In this document: piece after piece, positions 1 to 10,006 of the stretch
How the letters are laid out: every line of letters begins with the position of its first letter
Position numbering within the stretch: the first letter of the stretch is position 1
Source of the DNA: Cercis canadensis
Taxonomy: Eukaryota; Streptophyta; Magnoliopsida; Fabales; Fabaceae
DNA length: 64,000 nt
Assembly (NCBI GenBank): GCA_003255065.1
Contig: QAOA01003368.1
Location: 536,190-600,189, forward strand
Direction of reading: 5' to 3'
Notes under the pieces: generated by a model
The model's database searches: none
What the model was told of the DNA's origin: nothing
Seen by the model: only the letters and a program-made list of their open reading frames with translations
Program-made: the position numbers and the translations under genes

Positions 1-1378
1 CATCATTATTTCTCACCATGGCGGAAGAACACAATTTTTTTGCTCTGGTAATTCCTAATTTCCTCTAAACCTTTCAGTATATTGAGTATTATCCTATAAT
101 TGCATTAAAAAATTTAAAAGCCTTATGCTGGTCACGTGGGAAATAGGGTTTGGATTGGTCCTGATGTGGATTCTTTTGGGAACTGGTCGCATTTGTACCA
201 TCATATAAGTTTAAATGTCTGCATTTATAATTAACTAAAATTCTAAGCTGCCAAGAAGCAGTTTATGCAAGTTTATGAAATGAATTCAATTACAGTTAAT
301 GTACTCTGAGCTGCTATAATTTGTCTTGCACCTATGATTGATGAAAAATTTGTACTATTTTCAGGGTTTGGATTGTTTAGTCAGCACAGCATGTATATAG
401 TGCTCAGAGCCTTGATGTGTTCCATCTTATTCCACAACTGGATCAGGGGAATGAGAAAGCTGTAGATTGTGAAGATTCATGTTGAAGTTAACTATAGTTC
501 ATTTTTTTGTCAAAGGTGTTTGTAGTAATTCATTCATCTAATATTTTGTTAGCATTTTTCCTTCATGATTTCTTCATTGATCACCACTGGACTTCAAGCC
601 TTATTGTTGAACAATCATAGTTTTTGAGAAAAGAATGTGAATGGCTACAAAATTCAAGAATGAAATGAGATTGTAACTTCTCTAGTCTTCTTTAACCTTC
701 CTTTTGGTCTACGTCCTTCAATCGATTCAGGTAAGGATAATTGAGTCCTTTTTTATGAAAAAAAATTTAAAAGAACAATATTGAATCTAAAAAGGCAAAC
801 AATTATTTTCGGACCTCACTTTATCTTAGATTATATTTTCGCCTCTTAATTCTTTTTTTTTTGGTCTTCGTGCTAACTTATAAAATGTAGTCAAACTTTT
901 CTGCAACATCAACAGTCTTTCTTACGCCATTCCTAACAAATCAATTAAGCTCCGTGTAAAAAATTAAATAATCTTGTAAATCTTACAATTTTCATAAAGA
1001 ATTTCAAACTTCAGCTTTATTAGTCATTTTTACGCTGTTTCTTATAATTTATTAAACTCTCTGTAAGATATTAAACATTGTTGTAAACTTAACTAACAAT
1101 TTTTATAGAAGTTTTTTAAGGAGAAATTAGTCTCAAGTTTCAAAACTAAAAAGGAAAGAGAATTAAGTTTTAAAGGAATTGGAGTTTCAAGTGAGTACGC
1201 TATGTGATTATTTCATTTATATATGTAATTATTTTGTTAAAATTTAAACATAATAATCACATATATAAACCAATAATATTGAGAGATATTCAATCATTTT
1301 ACCCAAAAATTTTTGTTTTAAAGCCCCTAAATTTATTAACCCAAAAATTTATTAAACTCCACCTAAAAAATTAAACAC
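1..1378. other. Intergenic, no gene recognised
   Basis: AT-rich DNA with no reading frame I can support on either strand. It could include the 3' flank of a gene to the left, but I see no coding remnant. Near 945-1000, 1040-1090 and 1345-1378 three diverged copies of a motif of the type 'ATTAAACTC..GTAAAAATTAAA' can be made out. A small palindrome (TATGTGATTATT ... AATAATCACATA) lies at about 1200-1265. Confidence 0.5.
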
Positions 1379-2179
1379 GGAGCTTTGACCTCAATAATAC
1401 AATGTAAAAAGTTATTTACCAAAGTAGTGTAGTTTGAAAGTAAATTACCGAAATAATGTAGTTTTATTTAATTAAAAAAAAAAAAAAGTGGATTGGACGG
1501 CGCGGGCCCCACCAAACACGCAGTGGCCCCCACGGTGCGTCCCAAAGGAAAGTGCCGATGCTCGGGCAGCGCATTCCAAAGGAAGGTTCCGGTGCTAGAT
1601 AAAATAAACTAAACAAAAGAGAGAGTGGGGACCAATGAAGAAGAGGAAGAAACTTGTATATGTGCTTGAAGAACAACAAAAATAATTAAGTAAAGTAACA
1701 CAAATTTTCTTAATAGTTGAAGAAGATGAGGAAGAAACAAAGAACAAGGAGGGAGGAGAGTGACCGGCGAGGGAAAAATGGGAGAGCAAGTCCGGAGGGA
1801 GAGGGAAGAAAGGAAGAAAATTGGTCCAACTTTGCTACTACGTGTCACGCTGTCATTGGATGTGCAGTTGGACGGATGAGAAGCTACCACTTGTCACCAC
1901 CGGGTGAAGCATGTTGCATGGTCAACTGACAGTTGACTGGCACAAGCAACTAGCTGACACACATGCAAGGGAGGACCAGACCAAAACTAATGCGCCAACC
2001 GAGCACCGACACCTTCCTTTGGGACACGCGGGGCCCACAACGTGTCCGATGGGGCCTGCGCCATCCAATCCACTTTTTTTTTTCAATTAAATAAAACTAC
2101 ATTATTCTGGTAATTTACTTTCAAACTATACTACTTTGATAAATAACTTTCTACACTGCATTATTGAGGTCAAAGCTCC
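1379..2179. mobile_element. Non-autonomous Mutator-like (MULE-type) element with long terminal inverted repeats
   Basis: The left end (1379 to about 1560, starting GGAGCTTTGACCTCAATAAT) is repeated as reverse complement at the right end (about 2000 to 2179, ending GCTCC). The two arms run about 180 bp with only scattered mismatches. The element is flanked by a perfect 10-bp direct repeat, AATTAAACAC, at 1369-1378 and 2180-2189. TIRs over 100 bp with a 9-11 bp target duplication are characteristic of Mutator-like elements. The roughly 440-bp interior has no transposase and no recognisable captured gene; its short ORFs look random. Seen directly: TIRs and target duplication. Inferred: superfamily. 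Confidence 0.88.
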
Positions 2180-3222
2180 AATTAAACACTCCAAGACAAG
2201 ATTGAAAACAAAGAGGAAAGGGCTTTTGCAGCCAACTCTAGAGACCTTCCAGCAGCTTTTGTTATCATATCTGTTCAGAATCTGCTGTTTGGTAATGAGA
2301 TTGAAGGATAAGTTGTTGATTTGGAATGTATAGCATGTTGTGTCTTCACTTATGTGAGTTGCCAATTTGCACAGGATTCTGCAATTTCTGTCTTTGACAA
2401 TCATTCTGATGCTTGCCGAATTTTCATTTTTGGCATAAACACCATGCACATGAGATTTAAAATTGAGATAACTGCCAAAAAAGAGATTTTTCAACTTTTG
2501 ATATGCTCTTTGCTCATGATGGGCATTCTCCTTTTCCATTAGACATTCTGCTGCAACAGTAGAACTTGCAATATTGATTGTGAGAGTCTATGCAATTTCT
2601 GTTATAGATTTATCACATCCGGCTTATCAAATGTCCCAGCAAGAAAGATAACCTTTTTAATCAAGTTATCATGTGCAAACATATGGTAGTAAGAACATCA
2701 AGGCACCATCAGCCAAATGCTGTCTTTATTTTCCAATATCAAATTAACTATTAGCTAGTCTCATGGCTCACCAACAAGTTCTCTTGATGTTGTTCTAATC
2801 AAGTATCTCTGTTATAACTCCCACTTAAAATTTTAGAGGGCAAGGAGGGCTACCATAGCTCACAAGCACAACAATCCAATGTGCCCAAAGAAGCAAAATT
2901 GTGTAACTTGCATATCCAACTCTCACTTCAAGTATCTTCTTTCCCACATGTCCATGGTGATACTACATCTACCATGTTTTGATCTCCACTGCCTGTTTGT
3001 CACACTATAAGAGAATCAGCTTCTCATGCTGGACTCAACAGAATGAGTATTTGGTTCCATCAAGAGAATCATTTGTTAATCATGCTTTATTAGTCATCAT
3101 GAATGCCTTATCTATTTTTCCAATTGATTAGACCGTGTCTGCAATTTGCATATCAGGTTATCCCCTCAAACACACTTGCATCAGTATATTGACAATTTCA
3201 GTCATCAGTATATTCAATGGTG
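2180..3222. other. Intergenic, 3' side of the PPR gene, no gene recognised
   Basis: This stretch begins with the right-hand 10-bp target duplication of the MULE-type element. It then holds moderately AT-rich unique-looking DNA up to the stop codon of the PPR gene. Short ORFs at 2126-2542 on both strands have no protein-family character. The part nearest 3223 is presumably the PPR 3' UTR and terminator. Confidence 0.5.
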
Positions 3223-4716
3223 CTATACAGCTCTGTCTTTTCTCCTATCTCTAGTTGCCATTTTCTCACCATATCTCTCAAATATGTCTGCCAAATCAAA
3301 CAAACCTACCTCTCTCAATTTTTTGCTCACTTCCTCAAACATAACCACACCATCCTCATTTGAGTAGTAGTGTAAAAATTTATTGTAATCAAATCTAGGT
3401 ACCTCAAGTCCTCTGTTCATTGTCCTCTCCACATACTTTGTAGCCTCTAATGACTTCCCTGCTTTCACCAAACCACCAACAAAAATAGTGTCAAAATTGA
3501 TAAGTGGATCTGACCCCTTCCTTCCTCTCCTCCCCAAATGCCCTTGTAACAGCATTACATAGGTATGCATAGTTGGTTCACAACCTCTCTTGATCATCTC
3601 CTTGAACACCTGAGTTGCTTCACTCGCCTTTCTCAACCTCAAAAGCCCTTTTATCAATCCATGGTATACACTTATATCTGGCGGGCCATTGATCCCTTCT
3701 ACAATCCCATAAGCCTCTCTAACTCTACCTCTTGCTAGAAGCCCATAAATTAGATGTCCCAATGTTAAGTTATCAGCTTGAATCCCTCTCTTACGCATTT
3801 CTTCGAACACTACGTGAGCCTGTGAAATCATTCCCCTCTTACACATCCACTTTATCACAAGCCTATAGGTGGAAAGACCGAGTTCATCCATCCTCTTCAC
3901 CCTCATTGTCTGAAAGAGTTTCAAAGCCTCATCATACCGATTCATCTTGAAAAGGGTCTCCATCATTGTATCGACTGCATCAATATGTGGCTTGAACCCT
4001 TCATCCACCATCAAATTCCAAACCTTGGAAGCCTCAATGAAATCACCCACATGACAAAATCCCCAAATCAAATGCTTATAAGTATCCCCATTGGGCTTAA
4101 TCCATTCTTTCAATTTAAAAACAAGAAATTTAGCCTCAGCAACCAGTTTACACCCACACAGAGTCTCAACCACCTTATTCAAAGTCCCCAAATTGTACTC
4201 ATACCCATAGGAATTCATCAAATGGAAAAACTCCACACACTTCTTCAACTCTCTCGCAGCACCCAGAGTCTTCAACCCAATCCGAAAAGTCTTATCATTT
4301 ACAAGGCCACGCCTTGCCATCTCTTGCAGAATTTCCCAGAAAAGCTCAATGTTCCTTGACTTCCCAATCACATCCACCATCTTATTGAAGGAAACTGAGG
4401 TGTGATTGAAATGTGGGTTTTTCTGGGTGTACTGAAAGAAGAGGTAAACGGGTCGCCATGAATAGGGGAACTTGTTGCATACCTGAAGGAAGAATTCGTG
4501 GGTGAGCTCGAAATTGCAGGAGCTGAGTTTTGAGTGGAGTCTAGACTCTGGCGAGTACTGTTGCTGGTAGAGAATGGTGCAGACTCGGAGAAGGTGATCA
4601 GGGTTCACCGGTGTGATGGGGTTGGTGATGGAATCAGTGGCTAACAGACGAAGGTGGTGGCGGAGCAATGGATGGGTGAGAGAGTTAAAGAGCGTCGTCA
4701 TTCGTCTCAGTAGCAT
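3223..4716 (-). CDS. Pentatricopeptide repeat (PPR) protein, P class, probably mitochondrial
   Basis: Intronless reading frame of 497 codons, starting at the ATG at 4716-4714. The N-terminus (MLLRRMTTLFNSL, Arg/Ser/Leu-rich and poor in acidic residues) looks like an organelle targeting peptide. From about residue 100 onward there are tandem 35-residue helical repeats of PPR type, for example 'YRLVIKWMCKRGMISQAHVV' and 'YHGLIKGLLRLRKASEATQV'. I see no E, DYW or SMR domain, so this is a P-class protein. Such proteins bind organelle RNA and affect its stability, processing or translation. The lack of introns is typical of plant PPR genes. From memory it resembles the Arabidopsis At1g80550 group; I could not check this. 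A tRNA-Ala lies about 115 bp upstream on the same strand. Confidence 0.93.
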   Translation of the reverse strand: MLLRRMTTLFNSLTHPLLRHHLRLLATDSITNPITPVNPDHLLRVCTILYQQQYSPESRLHSKLSSCNFELTHEFFLQVCNKFPYSWRPVYLFFQYTQKNPHFNHTSVSFNKMVDVIGKSRNIELFWEILQEMARRGLVNDKTFRIGLKTLGAARELKKCVEFFHLMNSYGYEYNLGTLNKVVETLCGCKLVAEAKFLVFKLKEWIKPNGDTYKHLIWGFCHVGDFIEASKVWNLMVDEGFKPHIDAVDTMMETLFKMNRYDEALKLFQTMRVKRMDELGLSTYRLVIKWMCKRGMISQAHVVFEEMRKRGIQADNLTLGHLIYGLLARGRVREAYGIVEGINGPPDISVYHGLIKGLLRLRKASEATQVFKEMIKRGCEPTMHTYVMLLQGHLGRRGRKGSDPLINFDTIFVGGLVKAGKSLEATKYVERTMNRGLEVPRFDYNKFLHYYSNEDGVVMFEEVSKKLREVGLFDLADIFERYGEKMATRDRRKDRAV

Positions 4717-4831
4717 CTTGAGTATTCAGAAACGCATGCATAGAATTTGACTAAATGGAAAAATGAAGGTTGAAATAGAACTTCAGATTCTTAGAAAATT
4801 TGTGGAGAAGACGAAATAGGAAAAATAAAAA

Positions 4832-4904
4832 TGGAGATGCAGGGGATCGAACCCTGTACCTCTCGCATGCAAAGCGAGCGCTCTACCATTTGAGCTACAT
4901 CCCC
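4832..4904 (-). tRNA. tRNA-Ala (anticodon TGC)
   Basis: Read on the minus strand, the 73-nt sequence folds as a canonical cloverleaf. The acceptor stem GGGGATG pairs with CATCTCC, followed by discriminator A. The D-arm contains TAGCTCAAATGGTAGAGC. The anticodon stem CTCGC/GCGAG encloses loop TTTGCAT with anticodon TGC. The T-arm is of the form CAGGGTTCGATCCCCTG. The A-box (TAGCTCAAATGG) and B-box (GGTTCGATCCC) are intact and there is no intron. CCA is not encoded, as expected for a nuclear gene. The anticodon reads GCA and GCG-type alanine codons. Confidence 0.97.
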
Positions 4905-5054
4905 AAGCTTGGCAACACTTTTCTAAAGTTACTTCATCATCAATTCTCACTAAAATAACAATTATGTGATCAATATTATAGTTAGCAAATATCCTTTTAA
5001 AAATAAATTATGAGAAATTTCCAAACTTTATAGGATAATCTAGAATTATTGAAT

Positions 5055-5178
5055 GAGGATTGAGTTTGGCGCACTGGTGCCACTCTTCACATTAAGGTCA
5101 GTACCCTAACTCTTGCTCTGCATTCGAATCCTTCAACTACCAAAATACAGGTATGATAAAAATAAATAAATAAATAAA
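5055..5178 (+). mobile_element. Short tRNA-derived SINE with A/T-rich tail
   Basis: A 124-bp insert flanked by a perfect 13-bp direct repeat, AGAATTATTGAAT, at 5042-5054 and 5179-5191. Near the 5' end is an A-box-like motif (TGGCGCACTGGTG, about 5070-5082). A B-box-like motif (CATTCGAATCC) lies at about 5121-5131. The 3' end is a simple (AAAT)n tail at about 5158-5178. Internal Pol III promoter, short length, A-rich tail and a variable-length target duplication together define a SINE mobilised by LINE machinery. It encodes no protein. It sits about 150 bp from the tRNA-Ala gene but is not derived from it by any obvious similarity. Confidence 0.85.
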
Positions 5179-5623
5179 AGAATTATTGAATTCCTTTTGC
5201 ATGCTCCTCATATATAATCGACGTGTGTTATTTTTTTTTTTTTTTTTTTTTTTCATATTTTTATGAAAAAATGTAGATAATTGAATAAGTACTCATAATA
5301 CGTGATTATAATTATCCATAACAACCAAATACAGAAAAAGATATACAACAGGGTGGCTGTAATTTGCTTGAGAAAACGACAGCAAGGATTGAACAAATCC
5401 AACCTAAGAAATTAAAAAAGAAACAATAAAACCAGACAAATTTGGTTATACCGTAACCGTACTAGAAAAAATAAAAATAAAAATATTATATTTACGTTGC
5501 TCTCAAAATAAACAGCGCGATCACGAATTGCGCGGTTCCTCTTTCAAAATGTCTCATCGGACGGTCCAGATCTGGTCTTCGTCTCTCCCCCACAAGTTGC
5601 TCTCACCACCCAGTCTTTCCCTC

Positions 5624-5630
5624 TATATAA
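5624..5630 (+). promoter_or_regulatory. TATA box of the 14-3-3 gene
   Basis: TATATAA inside 'CCCTCTATATAAGCACTCC', about 145 bp upstream of the 14-3-3 start codon. It is followed by a pyrimidine-rich leader (CTT/TCC-rich, 5640-5770) typical of plant 5' UTRs. Transcription would be expected to start near 5655-5665. Confidence 0.7.
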
Positions 5631-5773
5631 GCACTCCACCCTTCCTTCCCATTTTCCTCGCATCCAATCTTCTTTCTCCTTTGCTACCCTTCAACCAAGC
5701 CCCTGCGGTTTTCCTTCTTCCAATTTTGATTTTGTTTCTTTGTTTTCGTTCTTTCTGATCTCTCTCTGCAACC

Positions 5774-8446
5774 ATGTCGACCGAGAAGGAGAGAGAGACC
5801 CACGTTTACATGGCCAAGCTCGCTGAACAGGCCGAGAGATATGACGGTACTTCGCCGTTTTTGAATAATTTTGTCATGTCAAAATTGGTTTTTTGATAGG
5901 TTTAATGGGTTTTTTTTTATTTTCATGTGAACATTGGTCTGGATCTGTTTATTGAATCAATGTGGATTCGGGTTTTGGAGTGATTAATTGGATTATGTTG
6001 TTGTTTTTGGATCGGGTTGTAGATTAATAAGTCGTTGTCCCTGTAACCCATTTTAGTTAATGACTTCTGGCTGATGAATTACATTGTCATTTGTTTTGAT
6101 TAGATTTGATGACTGATTCTTTGGTTCATTTAGCATTGCTAATACTTCTAGGAATTTTAGGCTAGGAAAAAGCTAATGTTTAGATCCCTAAAAGATACAA
6201 CATTTCTCAATTTGCTTCAGTTTGGTGCTTCCATCCACCCTAAATGCTTCAAATTCAGCATTGTGGAAGTACCTAATTGAAGTAAAGTGGTCAATTTGAG
6301 AAATGTTGCCTCCTTTAAAACTAAAACATTAGTTTTCTCTTGTTTGATGCATAAAAACAGCTTGGTTAATAAGAAATGAAATGGAAAGGAATTATGTTTG
6401 GAAACTGAAAATGCTTGGAAACTGAAACCGGTAATAGCATTTTCTTCGCTATTCTGCCATTCAATTTGTCAAAACTGCTTTCATTGGACATGGAGCCAAT
6501 ATGCAGTAATACCTTATTATGCGAGTTTGCGCATGCAGTAGTACCTTGTTGGAAACAAATTAAAGACAATATTGTACTTTGTAGATAACTAGATATGATA
6601 TCTCTCTGAAACCTAATATTTTTATCATGCAGAAATGGTTGACTGTATGAAGAAGGTAGCAAAACTTGATCTTGAGCTGACTGTGGAAGAGAGGAACCTC
6701 CTTTCTGTGGGATATAAAAATGTCATTGGTGCACGGCGTGCATCTTGGCGCATTATGTCATCAATTGAGCAGAAGGAGGAATCTAAGGGAAATGAGAACA
6801 ATGTTAAACTGATCAAGAGTTACTGCCAAAAGGTCGAGAAGGAACTCTCCAAGATTTGCAGTGACATTCTGACAATTATCGACAAGCATCTGATTCCCTC
6901 TTCCACCTCGGGAGAAGCCACTGTTTTCTACTATAAGATGTGAGTCAAGTTGCCAGTTTGCTGAACTTCTGTATTTTGTCACCTGCTTATTATAATGCAG
7001 TTACTTTTCTTGTCCATGCAACTGATTGCTTTTATCAGCCTCTGCTTTATCGAAAATTAGCTTTCTTTTAATGGATATTATCTTTTCTTTTTTAGATGTT
7101 TTATGGATATGATTGGATATTTGGAATACAATCTAAAAAGATACCATGATAGAGAAAGAGAGAATATGTATAAATTTGACGATTAGTTACCCTTTTGCCT
7201 GTTGTGCTACTTCTCCTTGTGATGGGGTGAGAGCTCTAAGCCTTTTTGTCCTTGGTCCTACAAGTAGTTCAAGACCATGAATGATTCATTATTGAACTAA
7301 TTTATTTATTTTCTGTTCTCCTTCTGATGTGATGTAATATCTTTTGCCACATAATTCTTGCTCAATATGACTAATAGTTCCTGCATTTTTTATCCAGGAA
7401 GGGTGACTATTATCGGTATCTTGCTGAGTTCAAGACCGACCATGAAAAGAAAGAGGCAGCGGAGCAGTCACTGAAAGGATATGAGGTATGCCCTCTGTGA
7501 TCTCAGTGCATTTCATGAAAGACTGAATTGATTCATAATAATCTCTTTTATTTATTTATTTCACTGTCGCTTGATGTGCACAACTATTTTTATTTCTCAA
7601 TTAGGCTGCTTCAGCCACTGCCAACACAGATCTTCCATCAACACACCCAATCCGTCTTGGCCTTGCACTCAACTTCTCAGTGTTTTACTATGAGATAATG
7701 AATTCTCCTGAAAGGTGCTTCATTAATTCTCTCATCATCTGCATAGGTACACTGAACCTTGCTTGTACTGCTAACTTTTGAGCTAATGTTCTTACTGAAA
7801 CTTACAGGGCCTGTCATTTGGCTAAACAAGCCTTTGATGAGGCAATTGCGGAGTTGGATACCTTGAGTGAAGAGTCATACAAGGACAGCACCTTGATCAT
7901 GCAGTTGTTGAGAGATAACCTGACTCTCTGGACATCTGATTTGCCTGAGGATGGAGGTATGGTATTGATCGAGACTTTATATAAGATGCATGAGTTGTGG
8001 CATTGAAATTCTCATGCTGTAAGTTGCAAAACATTGATAAACGTAGGTGTTTGATGTAGTGTTACAGCAAACACTAAAACATAAAAGGATGCTTGTCCTA
8101 GGGTTGATTGCTCAGACCCAGAAGACTAGTTACATCATGATAATCCTCTCGGCTGAAATTTTAGCGTCTACCGCTGAACCACTCTTAGTTAACTGCATAA
8201 TCAAACTTCTTGTTAATTAGCTTATAATGCCCTTAGAACTGCTCTTAATAGTGAGGCTCTAATAATATGTGCCCTCATGCAGGTGAAGAGAACTTCAAAG
8301 GTGAAGAATCCAAACCTGCTGAAGCTGAGGTACGAGTTGGATATGATATATTCTTGTCCATATTTACATGATTTTTAATGGTCACTGTTTCAAACCTCGA
8401 GATGTTTATCGCCAGAATTCTGATGTTCTTTATTTTGCAGCACTGA
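5774..8446 (+). CDS. 14-3-3 protein, epsilon group (GF14 iota-like)
   Basis: Phosphoserine/phosphothreonine-binding dimeric adaptor. Seven coding exons: 5774-5846, 6633-6939, 7398-7485, 7605-7714, 7808-7956, 8283-8329 and 8441-8446. They join in phase to 259 residues, the usual family length. Recognisable elements are the N-terminal dimerisation helices, the family signature [10 protein letters not shown], the ligand-groove K/R-R-Y region ([16 protein letters not shown]) and the C-terminal signature of the form [19 protein letters not shown]. The tail is short and acidic ([11 protein letters not shown]). An intron close to the N-terminus, after ERYD, is a hallmark of plant epsilon-type 14-3-3 genes and argues against the non-epsilon group. 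The last exon adds only His and the stop; retaining the preceding intron would give a different short tail. GF14 iota/GRF12-like is my best subgroup guess. Confidence 0.96.
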
Positions 8447-10006
8447 TAAGGTACCTCTGAACGTGAACATGGTAGTCAGATATCTAAGGTACTCTGCAAA
8501 GAGGGCATTTTTAAGCTTTTCTTGCAATGGATTTGGACGGGACAATGTGGATGGGTGGCAACTCCTTCTGCGGCAGTCTTTTTTTATTGAACTTTTTTCT
8601 TCTGCTTTATATTATATCTTTAAAGTAAACTGATCGATTGAAGTAATGGATAATTTACAAATACTTTATAAGCATCTCTCCTGTTTTTAGTACGTTGAAT
8701 TGATTCTGTTAAAAGTAATTTTTTTTACCATGCTCCTCTATGGGAGTCAGCACTCAGCAGGCGTATATAACATAGAAATTAAGAATTTTCATTTTTTTTT
8801 AAAGTAGTCTTAAACTTAACTCGTTTTTTATCCTTGTTCTCTGAAATAAGAATGCATACTGAGTAGTAGACAAAGCATCCTTGGGTAAAGATAGTTTGCC
8901 TTGTGATGGTAATCAATAATTATTTTTTAGGCCACTAGAATACATCAAGGAATAGTTTATCTTCTTTTATATAATCCTACTGCCAGAGTCCTAATTTAAT
9001 TTGAATCTAGAAGCTCTACGATAGAATACTTAGCAATCTCAATTAAATATAAATCTAGAACTTCTACGTTAATGCTTAGTCCTCATCATTGAGTTTAGGT
9101 GACGTATCAAAGGATATTTTATTTGTCAACTAAATATATGTGTGAACGCATAAGTAATCATGCGTCTTGATCAGAAATTTATGAGAATCTCATCCTCATG
9201 GCAGCGGTTCTGTCAAGTGGCAGAAAATTTCAGCTAAACAAGAACAAATTCAGTGGCAGAATCAAAGGTTAGGGTTTGAGATGCATGCTGTGATGGTCTA
9301 TAGAAACTAGCGTTTGGTAGCAGAATAAATGTAAAAGAAAAACTGAGACTACCCACCATCCGCAGATCATTGTGGCTCTGACCACCTGCTGGACAAGTGG
9401 GAAATCATTGGAGTGTGGTTCACTAGTTAGAGAGGGTAGCAAGATTTGGGAAAAAGAGCTATACATTGGCTGGTAACCGAATTTGAGCTCCTGCTCATGT
9501 TGGCAGATAAACTCTGGCTGTAAACAAAATGGAGGGTAACAAGTATGAATGACTCCACAGGGTTGAAGAACCAAGTGAATGGCTAGGACTGTACAAAAGA
9601 TCATTGAGAATGATTTCATAGTTTGGATTTTAGGCAGCAGTGACCGAACAATAGTAATCTTCAAGTATCCTTCCAAATCAGATGGTACAAGACTTTCTTG
9701 TCTCTATCTCAAAAGGCTTTTACTCTTTTTGCCTAAGGAGATGTCAATTCAATACTTTCAGCATTAAAACTCAGAAAATGAATTGCTCAAAGGAATTTAT
9801 TACTCATATTATAAAAGCAAGTAAAATTGACCTCCCATCACAACTACAGCTTAAAACCTACTTATTTATGTGATAAGTACAACCACCAAAAAATAATCTA
9901 GCCCAAAATGAGTGGAGGGAGGGTAGGGGAATGAAATAACCTGCTTTACACATCAAAAGCTGAACGACTGTTCAAATGGGCCATGTATATACTCCAAAAC
10001 TGTTAC
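8447..10006. other. Convergent intergenic region between the 14-3-3 and EAF7-like genes
   Basis: Holds the 3' UTR of the 14-3-3 gene (poly-T and AT-rich to about 8720) and, on the other strand, that of the EAF7-like gene. A 135-codon open frame on the minus strand (9269-9676) shows no family motif and no coding-like composition, so I do not call it a gene. No mobile element with clear ends was seen. Confidence 0.5.

Noticed and set aside
1464..1929. Several short open frames on both strands inside the MULE-type element
   Set aside because: They are low-complexity (poly-Ser/Leu or Arg/Glu-rich), overlap each other in all frames, and have no transposase or captured-gene similarity I can see.
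2126..2542. 137-codon minus-strand frame and overlapping plus-strand frames
   Set aside because: The first part lies in the transposon TIR, and the frame crosses the element boundary, so it cannot be a conserved gene.
9269..9676. 135-codon open frame on the minus strand
   Set aside because: No family motif, Cys/His/aromatic-rich random composition, and it lies in the convergent 3' region of two genes. I could not support it as a gene.
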